Positions 49,542-59,981 of a stretch of 64,000 nt of DNA are shown one piece after another. The position numbers were made by a program, and so were the translations under genes. Origin of the DNA: Adiantum capillus-veneris. Its lineage: Eukaryota > Streptophyta > Polypodiopsida > Polypodiales > Pteridaceae. Location of the stretch: the NCBI GenBank assembly GCA_014529385.2, contig CM043946.1, positions 34,912,558 to 34,976,557 of the forward strand, read 5' to 3'. Within the stretch, counting starts at the first letter, position 1; each line of letters begins with the position of its first letter. The notes beneath the pieces were generated by a model. The model worked only from the letters and a program-made list of their open reading frames with translations. It made no database searches and was not told where the DNA came from.

Positions 49542-49971
49542 CTCACATTCTCTAGTCATGTCCAATCCCCGCACACCTCGGTCTAGAGGTGCACGGAGAT
49601 CAGAACCACCGGGTTATAATCTCGTCTTTATTGGTCAATACCTATATTTGTGGGTACAAGAAATCTACAGACCCACGTCTACATGATACTGCATGTAGTG
49701 GACAAAACCCCTTTGCCTCTTCTCTAGTTGTAGCACTTCACAGCATCTTAACATCTTTTCACAGTAGATCTTTTCACTATTTGTCTAACTCTAAACCCTA
49801 AACCATAAGTAATTCTTGCGTGGACTCGATCTAACGTAAATAAGCGTAAATCTAAATGAACGTAAATCTAACTAAAAATAAACCTAAATCTAATTTAACG
49901 TAAGTCTACATCTAACCTAATCTTTAACGTCTTTTGGGATACTTTATTACGACGTTAAAACTCTCTTCTTC

Positions 49972-50008
<37 letters not shown>

Positions 50009-51098
50009 CCTAAATAAACCCAAGTCTAATTTAATATAACATAAATCTAAATCTAACGTAAATTATGTTATATTAAAAACAAAGAACTAAACTAACAGGG
50101 ATTATAAGAACCTTAAAACTTATTTTTCACATAACTCGGCAAGAGTTGGCATTCTCATCACTAAAGATGTGAGAGTTAACTTCCGGCGGTGACGCTACCT
50201 CATCTCCATCCACATCTGACGACAGCAATTGGCCCTTTGGACCGTTCTTGCTCTTGTTACTAACTTTGAAGTTGCTATTGAATGACTAGAGGTTGTCTAG
50301 ATGGTCATTGTCGGGGATGTAGTGACTCTTGCCGCCCTGAAGATCCACCTTCTTCCCTATCTTCTGAAGACATTTCATCAGTACTTTTGGATCGACGGAG
50401 CCCACCATGAGTGAAGGCAATACCCTATATTCCATTGAGGGCTTTCTTCACCCGCTTCATGCAGGCATCGCAGTCTATGGAGACCTAAATCTAATCTAAT
50501 ATAACGTAAATCTAAATCTAGCATAAATAAACGTAAATCTAACTAAAAATAAGCCTAAATCTAATCTAATTTAACTTAAATAAACCTAAATCTAATTTAA
50601 CGTAAGTCTACATCTAACCTAATCATTAACGTCTTTTAGGATAGTTTCCTACGACGTTATAACTCTCTTCTTCTTGTGTGTGTGCGCGTGTGTCGATGTG
50701 TGTGCCAATAAAAAGAGATAAATGGTATAACCTTTCTATCACCCATGCCAAGTATGATAGATTGGTTATGCCATTTCCCTCTTGAATAATAGGTCTTGAG
50801 TTCAACTCCTCCTCGGCTAGATCTTTAGGTCTTTTAATTTTAATTAGTTTCCTACGACGTTAAATTAGTTTCTCTCTCTTTCTCTCTCAATGTGTGTGCG
50901 TTTTTTTGTTTATGCATGTTTTCTCTCTCTTTTCCTCTCTCAATGTGTGTGTTTTTTGTTTATGCATGTTCTCTCTCTCTTTTCCTCTCTCAATGTGTGC
51001 GTTTTTTGTTTATGCATGCTCTCTCTCTCTCTTTTCCTCTCTCAATGTGTGTGTGCATTCTTTGTTTATGTATGTGTGTGCGTTTTTGTTTATATTTG
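49539..51098 (-). other. CACTA copy B 5' untranslated/subterminal region
   Basis: No convincing gene. There are repeated AACGTAAATCTAAAT/ACCTAAATCTAAT-type units (49830-50060 and 50480-50620), a (GT)n at 49972-50005, and a piece near 50780-50815 with TTGAGTTCAACTCCTCC that could be a pol III B box of a SINE. Confidence 0.6.
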
Positions 51099-51100
51099 TA

Positions 51101-51148
<48 letters not shown>

Positions 51149-51152
51149 AACA

Positions 51153-51234
<82 letters not shown>

Positions 51235-51296
51235 AAGAGGGGAAGGGAACATGAGAGTGAGGAGAGGGAAGGAGCATACCTGGCTCTCCTTCCTCT

Positions 51297-51366
<70 letters not shown>

Positions 51367-51368
51367 TG

Positions 51369-51400
<32 letters not shown>
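51099..51400 (+). repeat. Microsatellite cluster in CACTA copy B
   Basis: CT at 51099-51145, GT at 51153-51194, GA at 51195-51240 (interrupted), GT at 51299-51364, GA at 51372-51400. Confidence 0.97.
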
Positions 51401-51405
<5 letters not shown>

Positions 51406-51489
51406 CGTTACCTGCTCTTGCTTAAGGGCGCTGAAAAACTCAGATCTGAGATCTGAGTTTTTGGGCGCTCTCTGTTATTTTTTTAGCCT

Positions 51490-51600
51490 AGCCGGCGTCG
51501 CTATGAGCATCGCAAATTTACTTGTAAATTTGCGACGCTCATAGCGACGCCGGGATTTTTTTTTTTTTGCGTCGCTGTGTGAGCATCGCTAATATGAATA
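51490..51600 (-). repeat. CACTA subterminal repeats (5' end, copy B)
   Basis: GCGTCGCTATGAGCATCGC and its near inverse GCGACGCTCATAGCGACGC face each other across AAATTTACTTGTAAATTT, followed by further GCGTCGCT units before the terminus. Confidence 0.92.
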
Positions 51601-51613
51601 GCCTCTTGTAGTG

Positions 51614-51926
51614 AAGCACCTCAAGCTTGGGTTGGGTTCCCACCTCAAGCACAGCCCTAGCTTTCCTAAAGTCAAAGGACTTTTAACACTAACCTTTGGA
51701 GGTCTTTAATGAAGCTAACCCTAAGGTCTTTAAGCTCCATTAGCTAGCCTTGCTCTTTGACAGACCTTCTCTCATTTAGACCCCTTTACCATTGGCCTCA
51801 TGTTGAGATAGATCTATCAGTACATGTCTATATTCTAACCCTTGTTCTCGTTAATTCTTCCACATTAAATGATCATTTTAATATGAGAAAATCATTTGGA
51901 TTGGTTAGATATTAGATTTTATGACA
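51614..51926 (-). repeat. Gypsy LTR, 5' part (right of CACTA copy B)
   Basis: Reverse complement of about 33025-33272 and 35349-35660. On the minus strand it begins TGTCATAAAATCTAATAT at 51926. The first three bases (aag) are the CACTA target duplication. Confidence 0.93.
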
Positions 51927-51983
51927 TTACCTCTCTCTTGAAATCATAGTCGTCCTCGACTATGAGACAGAAGAGATAAAGCC
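51927..51983 (-). other. Remnant of gypsy interior upstream of the LTR
   Basis: It matches 35290-35348 (GTCGTCCTCGACTATGAGAC in plus-strand view) and so is internal sequence of the same gypsy, next to its 3' LTR. It breaks off at 51984, where another LTR begins. Confidence 0.88.
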
Positions 51984-52893
51984 TGTTAGCGGATCGCCGC
52001 GATGGATGTCTGCAACATAGCTTTTTGGTACTAACATAATGTCAATACTCAGGGAAGTGACTCGGATGGGGCACGAAGACTCTATGAGATCGCCAATCTC
52101 ACGAAGTGAACCTTAACAAGCAAACACACTAACTCAACTAGCAAACCAATACTCAATGATCAGGGAAATCTGTCTATGTCCTTTCTCAAGCTCTAGGTCA
52201 TCACGCCATTTCGACACTCGAACGGACTCGAAATGCAATGAAGCTTTAGGAGGAGGTCTAGGACACCTACGGGCACAATCCTACCAAGTCTGGTTGCAAT
52301 TTGACAAGGTACCAAAATCAAGATTCATCATGAAAAAGGTCCTGAAAACTGCAATAGAATATGCCAGAAATGTCGTCCTATGGTCTAAGAAAACTCTCCT
52401 ATCGTCAAAACGTCTAAAAACAGTGATTTAAGCACTCAAATCTGCGATTACAGCTCACAGACACGTAGTCGCAAACCACAACAAAACTGACAATGCTTAC
52501 ACTTAATTTAAAGAGCAAAGATAGAGGAACACAATGTAAGTTTCAAAACTAAAAATGGATTACCCAATCATTAGCTGCGATGATTACAAGTTGGAGCAGC
52601 TCATAGCTTGAGTGTACGTTTTCAGAGCTCCCTTCTTCTCTAAAGATAAGCCTCCTTTCGCCTTAAGGTTATTGAGCTGTATACCTAGGGCATTCTAAAT
52701 AGCCAGTGGCCGGCTCACACGGACCTTTACAAATATCATTACAGCATTACAACTCAGGGGATTGATCCACTACTCTGTAATCAGGATTTATACAAAGCAC
52801 TACTACACTAGCTCGAAAAACTAATAGAGTACAAATGTGATGTCCAGCTACGTGTCCGACCAATTGGGCGCCCGTTCGATCTGTCCTCAAACA
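51984..52893 (-). repeat. 3' LTR (910 bp) of the minus-strand element
   Basis: On the minus strand it reads TGTTTGAGGACAG ... CGCTAACA. It is preceded by a purine run (AAGAAGGGGGGAA, plus-strand 52894-52906). No second copy is in the window, so the ends are set by TG/CA, the polypurine tract and the abrupt break of the gypsy remnant at 51983. The expected target duplication copy at this side is aagcc (51979-51983). Confidence 0.75.
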
Positions 52894-52904
52894 TTCCCCC
52901 CTTC

Positions 52905-53397
52905 TTAATTCGTGTCGTCCCTTGACACGACCTTGTGCAGTCTTATCATAGGGTTGTCTTCAACTTTGTCTTCAAGGTTGGACTTGAACTTGGGAAGTGC
53001 TTTGTCGTTGATGACGCTCCCTCCTTCCTTGAGTGATTCATATCTGCCGTGAAGAGTTCTTTTGATGTTTCTGTCTTTGTCATTGACTTGCAATACTTCA
53101 CTAGCTTCAGCACTATGGAACTCCTTATGTTTTGTTGTTGGGAGCTTTTTTGTTGAAGTTATCATTGTTTTTCCGTTGTCTTTGTATGACATTCTTTGTC
53201 TTTCCATTGATCATTGAATCTTTGTCTTCAAGGTTGGTCTTTAGCTTCGGAAGAGCTTTGTCATTGATGACGCTCCCCCCTTCCTTGAGTGATTCATATC
53301 TTCCATGTTGTTGATACATGATTTGATCTTTGATTTTTGAGGCAACTTTTTTTGTTTGTTGTGCATTCGCCTCTTTGTTGCCAATCTTAGCCACCAT
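52905..53397 (-). pseudogene. Polyprotein tail with a duplicated segment
   Basis: Two overlapping minus-strand frames share the peptide HGRYESLKEGGSVINDKALP (about 52980-53050 and 53235-53305), so a segment of about 255 bases was duplicated. The end, LEDKVEDNPMIRLHKVVSRDDTN, stops right before the polypurine tract, where gypsy polyproteins usually end. No catalytic domain is present. Confidence 0.55.
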
Positions 53398-54350
53398 GAA
53401 GAAGGATTTTAATGTTTTTGAGTTTATAGAACCAATCGTCTTTGTGGCGTGGACTTTATTATGGGTATGCTTTCCATGTCCACTGTAATTTGAGTTGTCT
53501 GCAATAGGTCATCAATGTTGAAGCACTGTGTGAGCTACTTTTGATTGTTGTTGATGACTTTTGCATAATTTGTCATTGCTTGTCATCGTAGTCCATTCTT
53601 CATTTTTCCATTTCTTGTTGAAGCTTTGTTGTTGTCCTTGAATGGAAGATATGCTCTTGATAAGCACAATGGGATACGCAATTGTAGCTCCATGTCGGTG
53701 CGGATTGATTTGGGTAGTCGATTGCTTATTGTTGATGTAGAAGGAATATATACAAGAAGTCGATGTGATTCTAGATTAGGGTCTAAACCTGGATGACCAA
53801 AGAAAAAAACCCGGTGGAAAAAAAGTGCCTTTGGTATACGCTAATTCCACTTGAAGTACCTGTCATGCAAGGTGAGTGCTTGGGAGAAACAAAGGAAGAG
53901 TTCCTAATGCAAGTGCCAATTATGGGACACTCTATATGCATATGAAAATTTGTCGAACAAAAGCATGCAGTGTAAGAGATGGAGATGATGGGTGCTTCAA
54001 GGAACAAATGTAGCACATGTGACATTAAAGGATGTCTCAATAGCTTCCACGTTTCGAAGTAGGGTTTTTGATGTAGAAGCTTCTCCACTCATTCCTCACT
54101 GTGCTGAGTGCGTGAGTGTCGTTTGGACTTCCTTCTTCACTTACCACTATACTACAATGACTTCGACTCTTATACTCACCTGTACCAGCATGAGCGACAC
54201 AACGTAATTATACTTAACTCTTCCAACTTGAGCAATACCTAGAATAACTAAGATGCTTAGACCACAGAGAATATCACATGAAGATTTGGGACTAACGCAT
54301 TACTCATTTAGTGGCTTAGCTGCCCGACTCTAACTTTTATACCATGTATT
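53398..54350 (-). other. Internal element sequence without a readable gene
   Basis: Only short frames. Reverse transcriptase and integrase would be expected near here in a complete gypsy element, but no catalytic motif is seen on either strand. Confidence 0.5.
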
Positions 54351-54351
54351 T

Positions 54352-55443
54352 TTAATGGCGACTTGGACTTACCTGATCAAGGCCAGAAACCCAATTCCAT
54401 AAGTTCTGGAAATTTAGGCCTCTTCCATTGTGTTGGTCTTTGGATGCCACCATTTTGTCGAGAAGGTTGGAAAATTTTGGCTCCTCTTGGCTTGTTTGTC
54501 GAGTGACTGATGTAGCCTTTGCTTTCTCTCGCATCAAAAGCGATTGTTGAGAGGTGTGGATTCTTTGTGATTGAGTTTCCACTAGCAATTTTTGAACCCA
54601 TCTTGTTTTTGGTCCTTGTGTGATTGTCTTTTGTATTTTATCTTCTTCTATAATTTGATGGACACTAGGCTTTGATATCCAAACCTGATGATTTCCATTG
54701 TAAAAGCTTTTCTTTTGTAGCTGAAGACGAGGTATCCATCTAGAGATTGCAGCAGCCTTGGTTGCAATTGGCTTATGTTGGATGTTGTGCTGCATGATTT
54801 TTCTTGGTTGTTCCAGACTGAGCTACAATTTTTGGTAACCATATTTGATTGTTACCTTCATAAAATCCTTGTGCTTTGAGTAGCTTGACTGGAATCATCC
54901 AATGTTGTACTTGTTTGTATTGGGTAGCTTCATTGAAGTCTAACTTTGACACCCATACTTGTCGCATTTCTTGCTATGAAGGTCTTTTCTTTTGTCTTTT
55001 GCTATTTTTCTTTCTCCTGGTTGAGTTGTTTGTCTTTCGTTGATAGATCGGCCGGCTTGTTCTTTGTAGAACTCGTTGATTGAGGTGAATATATCCAGGC
55101 TGTTACTTTAGGCTTTTTGGCCCAAACATTAGCGTTTCCTTGGAAGTAGCCCTGAGTAGTGATTGACTCATTTGATGCTACCCACTTTGTCACCTTTTGT
55201 TTTTGTGGTTGAACCCGTGCTTCATGTATCCAAACTGTGTCTTTGACTTGGATGTGCTCTTTGGATACTATCACTTGGTTGATTCATTTTGGCTTCTTCC
55301 TAATCCTTTGATGTGATGGAAACTTTGGTTGATAGACTTTTTGTTTCGGTTTCCATTGTGCATTGCCGATGGTTTGGCTCTTGATGTAGAGGCTTCGTGG
55401 GAAGTTTGATGGAGGCTCGTTGAAGGTAAAGTTGTCTTGCGAT
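54352..55443 (-). pseudogene. W-rich repeated peptide region
   Basis: Broken minus-strand frames (55274-55002, 54967-54773, 54795-54352) share a loose repeat: a Trp, about 8-15 residues, then (Q)GF/YxxGNxxVW, then K-P/K. Examples are TKWVASNESITTQGYFQGNA, QHWMIPVKLLKAQGFYEGNN and SRWIPRLQLQKKSFYNGNHQ, each followed by a V/I-W and a Lys/Pro pair. A further, weaker example is at about 55380. The units are about 80 codons apart. The function is not known to me. Plant copia gag-pol proteins have loosely similar VWVPK stretches, but here they lie after a gypsy-like protease. Confidence 0.5.
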
Positions 55444-55444
55444 G

Positions 55445-57100
55445 TTAATCTCCTTCAACATTTACTTTAGCTTTACCCTTTTCCACGATGGTCAGAAATT
55501 CTTTCTCCGCATGGATTTGAGAAGCTTCATGAACTCTTACAGTTGTTGTTGTTAAAGCTTTTGATTGTTGTTGAAAGAAGATGTTCCTACAACTTTCTGT
55601 CAGGACCAGACTCTCTTTGATGTGATGGGAGTCGATTATGTGGAGAGTATCCTTATACTCCCTGGTACTCAACTTGAGTACAGCTTCTGCCACTCCGAAG
55701 CTAGGAATCGGAATTTTTGAACTTGTGTACATGATGTCCTCTAGCTTTTTTATTGGTGGCTTTCTCATCATGATCCACGTTCCATAAGTCATTAGATTCT
55801 TTGTCGCGTCTGGATTTATCACAGCTGAACATGTGATTTTGAGTCCTCTTTCTCCGCATATGCTGAATTTGATTGTCATAGGAGACAATCGATCTTCTTC
55901 GTTATTCCTGTTCTTGTCTTGATCTTGTGCTTGTTGACAATTTGCCGTTGAACTTAGAAACTTTTCTCCTTCATCTGCTTTTGTTTGCACTTTTTCTGTA
56001 GTCAACTTCTTTGAAACAGCTTTAGGCGATTCTTTAGGTATGTCAATGATGACATATTCTCGTTGTTGCCGTGCTTCCTTCATGTGCACTTTGGCATCAT
56101 GCTCCATGATGTAGCTATTTGTTTCACCTTTTCTGATTTCACATTGACAAACCTCGTTAGCTTCCTTCAACACCTTTATCGTAAATAAGGGAATTATATC
56201 ATAGCCATCTTTATCGCAAAATTTCGTCAGGGTCACCTCATTTACGCATACATCAAGAGTCGCTAGTATTTGATCCCATCCAAAGGATTCAAAAAACTCC
56301 TCTGGAAATGGTTCTGGAATATAGTGTGTATCCTCCATAGGTCGATTGACAATACAATCCTCCTTCCTCAAATTTACAATCTCAGGAGCTCCGTACATCC
56401 AATTATACACTTTGCTTTCGAAATCAGTTGTGGAGTTTAATTCTTCCCCCAGGGTTCGCTCTACATCTCTATAACTATGATCTTTGACACTAATTTTCAT
56501 AGTGACATCTTTGCATTTCAAGTAGATATAGTCATATCCCCAGTCTTGTACCATTTTGAGTTGACAAATGAATGGTCTACCCAATATGATGTCAAAATTG
56601 CTACTCTTGTCAAAATTCATTATGGCAAAGGTGTGCTCATACTCAATGCCATACGACAATACAATGATTTGTTCTAATATTCCTATCGATCTCTCCACGT
56701 ATCCATCTGCTAATTACAGTTTCATTCGAGTTTTCGTAAGAGCAGGCTTTCCCCATTTTTTCCATATTTCTTTGGTTGCAATGGAAATTCCTGTCCCACT
56801 ATCTAATATAGCAACCGTCTTTACTCCTTCACGATAGTCACCCACCTTATTCACTGGTACTGGCTTTGTCTCTGGCTTCTTCGGTGAGATGTCATCCATG
56901 TTTTTGTCCACAAGTTGGTCATGTGAAGGGACTTTCAACCCCATATTTTTCATGTTTTTGCCCATTTGGCCCCATAGATGTAGTCTAATTTTCAGTAGCT
57001 CTGAGAGATAAAGTGTGCATTGTATAGGAGAAGACATCCATTCATGCAAGCTCTTGGTATCCATCATTTTTGGTATGGCTTTCCACTGAGAAGGTACCAT
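55445..57100 (-). pseudogene. Retropepsin-like protein of the minus-strand element
   Basis: One frame runs from 57100 to 55445 with a single stop (TAA at 56714-56716). It has VAILDSGTGISIATKEIW (the protease active-site DSG) at about 56820, then IILGRPFICQLKMVQDWG, the usual hydrophobic-ILGxPF pattern near the end of a gypsy retropepsin. The following about 300 codons are unlike reverse transcriptase: acidic, with FPEEFFESFGWDQIL and later a second segment (ERGLKITCSAVINPDATKNL) that may be a worn, second protease-like fold. The frame 56698-55445 begins with GTG, not ATG, which fits a polyprotein rather than a separate gene. Confidence 0.7.
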
Positions 57101-58938
57101 TTTAACCTCCGATTTTGTTTTGAGTTATCCTCTGAAAGATAGCAAAGTCTTTAGAGAGTGTGTTTTTCTCTCTTCATATGCGACAGATCCGGCATCGCCA
57201 TATAAAGATCTTATATTGATAGCCGTTTTTCGGCTCTCCATAATTGCCATAGTAAGTTAATCCACCCTACCAAATTCACCCAAACGTTATGGTTACCCTC
57301 ACCCTTTCACTGTATATAGGTGCGTGTGAGTTAGGGGACTTTTCCCATATCTCCTTACTGAAATAAAAAACCCTCAATTAGCTAGGCATTGGGCTAGTTG
57401 AGCCAAAAAATATATATATATATATAAAATATAAGTATATTATGGCCCATGCGTATGTAAATATTTCTTTGTATATAGGGCCTAAATAAAATATTTTTTC
57501 ATAATTATTTTGGTATTTATTTAAATATTTCTACCTAGGTGTGTGTTATTTATGCTCTGTACATTGCCTCACCATTACCACAATTTTTTTTACCATTTTT
57601 CATACTCTCTATTCCATATAGAAATATTTTCATGTAAGCTTCTCTTATATTTGGTGTAACTCCACCCCAACAAAAATCCAAAAAAAAACTAGTTTTATTT
57701 ATGTGTATATTTTTTCACTATTGTGATTTTTCCCTTCCTACATCTATTTTGTTTTTTTTCTAAAAAATTAGAACACCAAAAATATTTATCTTTTTATGGT
57801 AGCCTCATAATGAGAGATATTTCTTTTGACCCCTTTATATTTTTTCCACTTATATTATTTATATTTGACATGTACATATTTTTTAGACCCCTCAATATTT
57901 GATTTTCTTAGTTGTACTATTCACTTATATCATGATCTCAATAATATCTTCAATTATAGACCTACCAAATAAGGTCAAGGGTAGGTGGCATGCATACATG
58001 CACTATGGAGGGCTCACTCTTGGAGGTATTCAAAAGAATCATCCAAAGAAGGACCCCACAAGGACCTTGTGCAGTGGAAAAAAACGGTCAGTTTTGCTGA
58101 ATTTTTAAAGTTCACTTGCTCTCCGAATTTGAAAAGGAAATACAAACAAAAGTTGTAGCTCGTGGGCTGAACTTTTGCCTCAAATTTTTTCATATTTTTT
58201 TGAGCTACGAGGTGTGAGCTATGATTTTATTAGTGGACCCCAGTTTTCCCATGCTATGCAGCCACACTCTCTCTTCCACTTTATCATTTTCCTCTTTCAC
58301 ACACACTTCTCCACTCATCATCCCCACCTCTCTCACCACTCCTCTCTGCACCCTACTCACCTTCTCCTCAACCTTGAAGAATAAGAGAAACCATGGTGAA
58401 CTCATACCTCCCACACACAATTCCATTCCAAAATTGACCACCTAGTCTCATTTTTCCTCCTCCAAATTACCCATATCTATCAAAAAAACCGCACAATTCA
58501 GTCTCTTCTCTTAAAAGACAGCATCATGGTGGTTGATTACTCAGCTTCAATTATCTTGTCTCTCAAGGAAGGTCAAGAGTGGAGAAAAAATGTACCGTCA
58601 AAGCTAGTGGACCGTCAAAAAGCGTCAAAATTGGCCCTACTCAAGACACTTGGAGCATCAACCTTGTAAGAAATCCACCTTTTCTTACCTCTTAAGAGTT
58701 TTTCTTCCTTATTTGTATCCTACATGGATACTCCCATTGTAAATATCCAATTCCATTTGTAAATTAATACTAACTCTACTAACACTAACCCACTATGAAA
58801 AGTCCTATCACCTCCATTTCTCTCCTCTCTCTTTCCCCACCAACTTCTTGATAATTCCAAGCAAAAGAAATTAGATAAATTGCTGAAAATCTAATCCAAC
58901 CATGGTTAGAGGAGTAACCCTAGCCTTCAAAATTGCTA

Positions 58939-58952
58939 TAAAAGGAGGGTGT
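58939..58952 (+). promoter_or_regulatory. TATA-box-like site
   Basis: GCTATAAAAGGAGG resembles the TATA box of the copia LTRs (CTATAAAAGG) and could start transcription toward the right. Confidence 0.4.
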
Positions 58953-59600
58953 AGCTAGCACAAAAAAGGGGGAGCCATAAGCAAGAGCACTATGCTATAG
59001 CTTGAGAAGCCAAGCTCAACCTCTGTAGAAGGAGCTCTTGGGTGGAAGCTCATTGTCTTATGCATGTGCATGTGTTGTAATAGGAGATTAGCAAGGGAAC
59101 TCTATGCCATTGTAAGAGAGAGAGTGATCATTCAATTGACAGTAGGAAATCTATCATTTCTCCTACTAGTGTAAGCCCAACATTTGCTGAATCAAGGAGG
59201 GTGGATTTGGACTAAGCTTGGATACTTTGTCTCCCTTCCAACGTGAAGTAATGGACAACAATGATGCGTAAGTGTCTTGGTGTTTTTTGTTAAGTTCTTG
59301 ATAGCTTGTCTCTGGTGTTGTCATCAATCTAGCCATAAATCCCACATACTGTAAGAGGGCGACAGGGTGGAGAGGACTCCCTTGGCTTTAAGACAGTGAT
59401 TGGGGTGGCTTTTCTTGTGATGTGTTGTGGTGAAATTTACGCAAGCTATATTGAACAAATACTAATCTCACTTTGATTTGTCATGACAGATTTGTAAGAA
59501 GGTATTAATGCAACAAGCACCCCCTCCCCCTTTCTCTCTCTTTCTTAAATATATAGTTGTGTTTGCTTGATCATTGCCGATACGTTTCAAAGCAGCTCGA

Positions 59601-59601
59601 G

Positions 59602-59684
<83 letters not shown>
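59601..59684 (+). repeat. (CT)n microsatellite, about 42 units
   Basis: A pure CT tract. Confidence 0.98.
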
Positions 59685-59687
<3 letters not shown>

Positions 59688-59981
59688 TTTTAGTGTGTGA
59701 GAGTGTTCCATTGGTGTTAGGGTTAGTGTAAATTCCTTGCTTGTTTGTGGGTTGCTCTAACGATTCTCCTCTTTTGTGTCCTAGTTCGCTCTTAAACTAG
59801 GTGGTGCCCCTTGTGTAGTTGGGATTTGGCTGTGGGTTTGTTGTTTTGGTTTGTGTTGTGTTGTGCCCCAGCCCCATTGAGCAGCACGGGAGCCTTGAAG
59901 GGTGTCTAGAGGTTGCTCTTCTTGTTGCCCGCCCCGGACCGCCTCAATATCTCCTGGGAAAAATTCATGATCGATGTTTAT

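Larger units (their letters stand above)
43470..51613 (-). mobile_element. Complete CACTA (En/Spm) transposon copy B, 8144 bp
   Basis: The left terminus is CACTACAAGAGG at 43470 and the right terminus CCTCTTGTAGTG ends at 51613, perfect inverted repeats of 12 bases with the CACTA signature. A 3-bp target duplication aag flanks it (43467-43469 and 51614-51616). The empty version of the site exists in the gypsy LTR at 35349-36873. It holds two minus-strand genes (45697-49416 and 44116-45424) and subterminal repeats at both ends. One nonsense codon in each gene region suggests it is defective, though less decayed than copy A. Confidence 0.97.
57120..59950 (+). other. Non-coding insert with a plus-strand promoter-like region
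   Basis: This 2.8-kb stretch separates gag from protease and has no convincing gene. On the plus strand it holds CTATAAAAGGAGGG (58939-58952) followed by GC/AG-rich sequence, like the R region of an LTR, and a CT microsatellite at 59601-59684. I suspect a solo LTR of another element inserted here in plus orientation, but I found no matching ends or target duplication. Confidence 0.4.

Noticed and set aside
53398-54350. Hidden reverse transcriptase in the minus-strand element
   Set aside because: No YxDD-type or other polymerase motif in any frame on either strand.
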